From an uncultured Clostridia bacterium (GTDB taxonomy: Bacteria > Bacillota > Dehalobacteriia > UBA4068 > CALXSR01): a stretch of DNA of 51,343 nt. Position numbers and translations under genes: made by a program. Positions within the stretch are counted from its first letter, which is position 1; each line of letters opens with the position of its first letter. This document shows positions 50,690 through 51,343 of this stretch, one piece after another. The notes beneath the pieces are model-generated. The model saw only the letters and a list, made by a program, of their open reading frames with translations. It had not been told where the DNA came from and made no database searches. The DNA lies in contig CALXSR010000019.1 in NCBI GenBank assembly GCA_944391215.1, forward strand, positions 1-51,343, read 5' to 3'.

Positions 50690-51142
50690 ATGAAAAATCG
50701 TATTAAATTTTTCATTGTATGTATTCTGATACTCTGCGCGTTTTTTTGGATTTATAAAACCAGTAAGCAGGAAGAAATCGCTTTATTCAGCCAACCGATG
50801 GAAAATGTTGCATCTATTACTATTACCCCACAAAGCGACCTAATACCGGATAAAAAAATTAGCATTTCTCAGGCTACGCCGCAAATGCAGCAACTATTGG
50901 ATATTTTAAATGCAACCCAAGATTTGCAAGTGGTAAAAAATCCTGATGAACAAACAGAACAAAATAGCGATCCAGCTTATTATTTGCAAATACAATATAA
51001 AGACGGCATGAAAGAGAATATTTTCGCTACGGAAACCGGTACCTTCCTTTATCGTTTGATCAACGATAAAGGCGGTTGGGTTGGCGGGCACAATGAAAAA
51101 ATACTCCCCTATTTACAAGCTTTATTACAAGGTTTAAAATAA
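50690..51142 (+). CDS. Small membrane-anchored protein of unknown function
   Basis: This 150-residue protein has a single N-terminal hydrophobic anchor (FFIVCILILCAFFWIYK) and an outside domain with ENVASITITPQSDLIPDKKISIS, YYLQIQYKDGMKENIFATETG and LQALLQGLK. No family is recognised. I chose the ATG at 50690, with AGGAGG upstream; the longer frame from 50639 is not supported. It is followed by a terminator and probably cotranscribed with proC. Confidence 0.72.
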   Translation: MKNRIKFFIVCILILCAFFWIYKTSKQEEIALFSQPMENVASITITPQSDLIPDKKISISQATPQMQQLLDILNATQDLQVVKNPDEQTEQNSDPAYYLQIQYKDGMKENIFATETGTFLYRLINDKGGWVGGHNEKILPYLQALLQGLK

Positions 51143-51144
51143 GG

Positions 51145-51173
51145 AAAAAGGTATCGTAACGATACCTTTTTTT
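51145..51173 (+). terminator. Terminator at the end of the proC transcript
   Basis: AAAAAGGTATCG-TAA-CGATACCTTTTTTT is a perfect stem with a short loop and T-run, just past the last gene. Bases 51174-51343 are AT-rich with short TACATCTGTACATC-like repeats and no gene seen. Confidence 0.92.
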
Positions 51174-51343
51174 GTTGCGAACTACGCAATTTTATCCGAA
51201 AATCAATCTAAAACAATAAAAGATGATTTTATTCTAGATCCATTGCTTATTCTATACATCTGTACATCTATACACCTGTATTTTGTATCTTTGTATCTTT
51301 ATCCTAAAACCAAACCAAAACGATAGAGAACGGCTTTTTCTTA

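Noticed and set aside
1..51343. tRNA, rRNA or tmRNA genes
   Set aside because: No cloverleaf-like sequence or CCA-ended genes were recognised on either strand; a covariance-model scan would be needed to exclude small RNAs.

Overview
The window reads as chromosome from an anaerobic, endospore-forming, low-GC Bacillota. Evidence for sporulation is spoIIGA-sigE, sigG, spoIIR, an alpha/beta-type SASP and a YlmC-type protein. Evidence for anaerobic life is the glycyl-radical nrdD/nrdG pair, with no aerobic ribonucleotide reductase in view, and two Fe-S-rich enzymes. A T-box leader before ileS and the Gram-positive mltG-trmR-trhP order fit the same picture. I cannot fix family or genus. Almost everything from 0.7 to 38 kb is on the minus strand; 38.2-43.3 kb and 49.8-51.1 kb are on the plus strand.

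Layout. 0-0.6 kb: end of a broken XRE regulator. 0.7-14.6 kb: a block matching the alaS-ireB-ruvX-DUF1292-mltG-trmR-trhP neighbourhood of Bacillus (yrrI to yrrO). It is interrupted by an Fe-S aldo/keto reductase and by about 2.2 kb of decayed integrative-element DNA (5.46-7.70 kb). 14.6-20.5 kb: PRC-barrel protein, mnmA, rarA, tcdA, rluD-type, lspA and a DUF5665 protein. 20.6-27.8 kb: pyrB, T-box-ileS, yggT, sepF, yggS and a HlyD-like protein. 27.9-31.4 kb: nrdR-nrdD-nrdG behind a promoter with two NrdR boxes. 31.4-37.9 kb: YlmC, LysR, spoIIR, sigG, sigE, spoIIGA, SASP and yvyE. 38.2-43.3 kb: pncB, a CmpB-type membrane protein, a two-component system and a VTT-domain protein. 43.5-49.4 kb: lipoprotein, radical SAM/DUF3795 pair, NERD nuclease, rlmD-like methyltransferase and a GabT-like aminotransferase. 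49.8-51.1 kb: proC and a small anchored protein.

Functional links. mltG and the VanW protein act at the envelope. trhP+trmR would make 5-methoxyuridine in tRNA, and mnmA and tcdA modify other anticodon-loop positions. spoIIGA processes pro-SigE. A near-perfect sigma-F promoter precedes sigG-spoIIR.

Most unusual signal. At about ten junctions the 3' end of a gene is followed, in the same orientation, by one or more diverged tandem copies of that same 3' end (typically 36-125 nt, often keeping a stop codon and a recognisable C-terminal peptide). The clearest cases follow the aldo/keto reductase, sigG, the histidine kinase, rarA, nrdR and ileS. I call them gene-end echoes. I know of no described system of this kind; the idea rests on alignment by eye and needs a genome-wide statistical test. 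A separate five-copy 33-bp tandem repeat precedes pncB.
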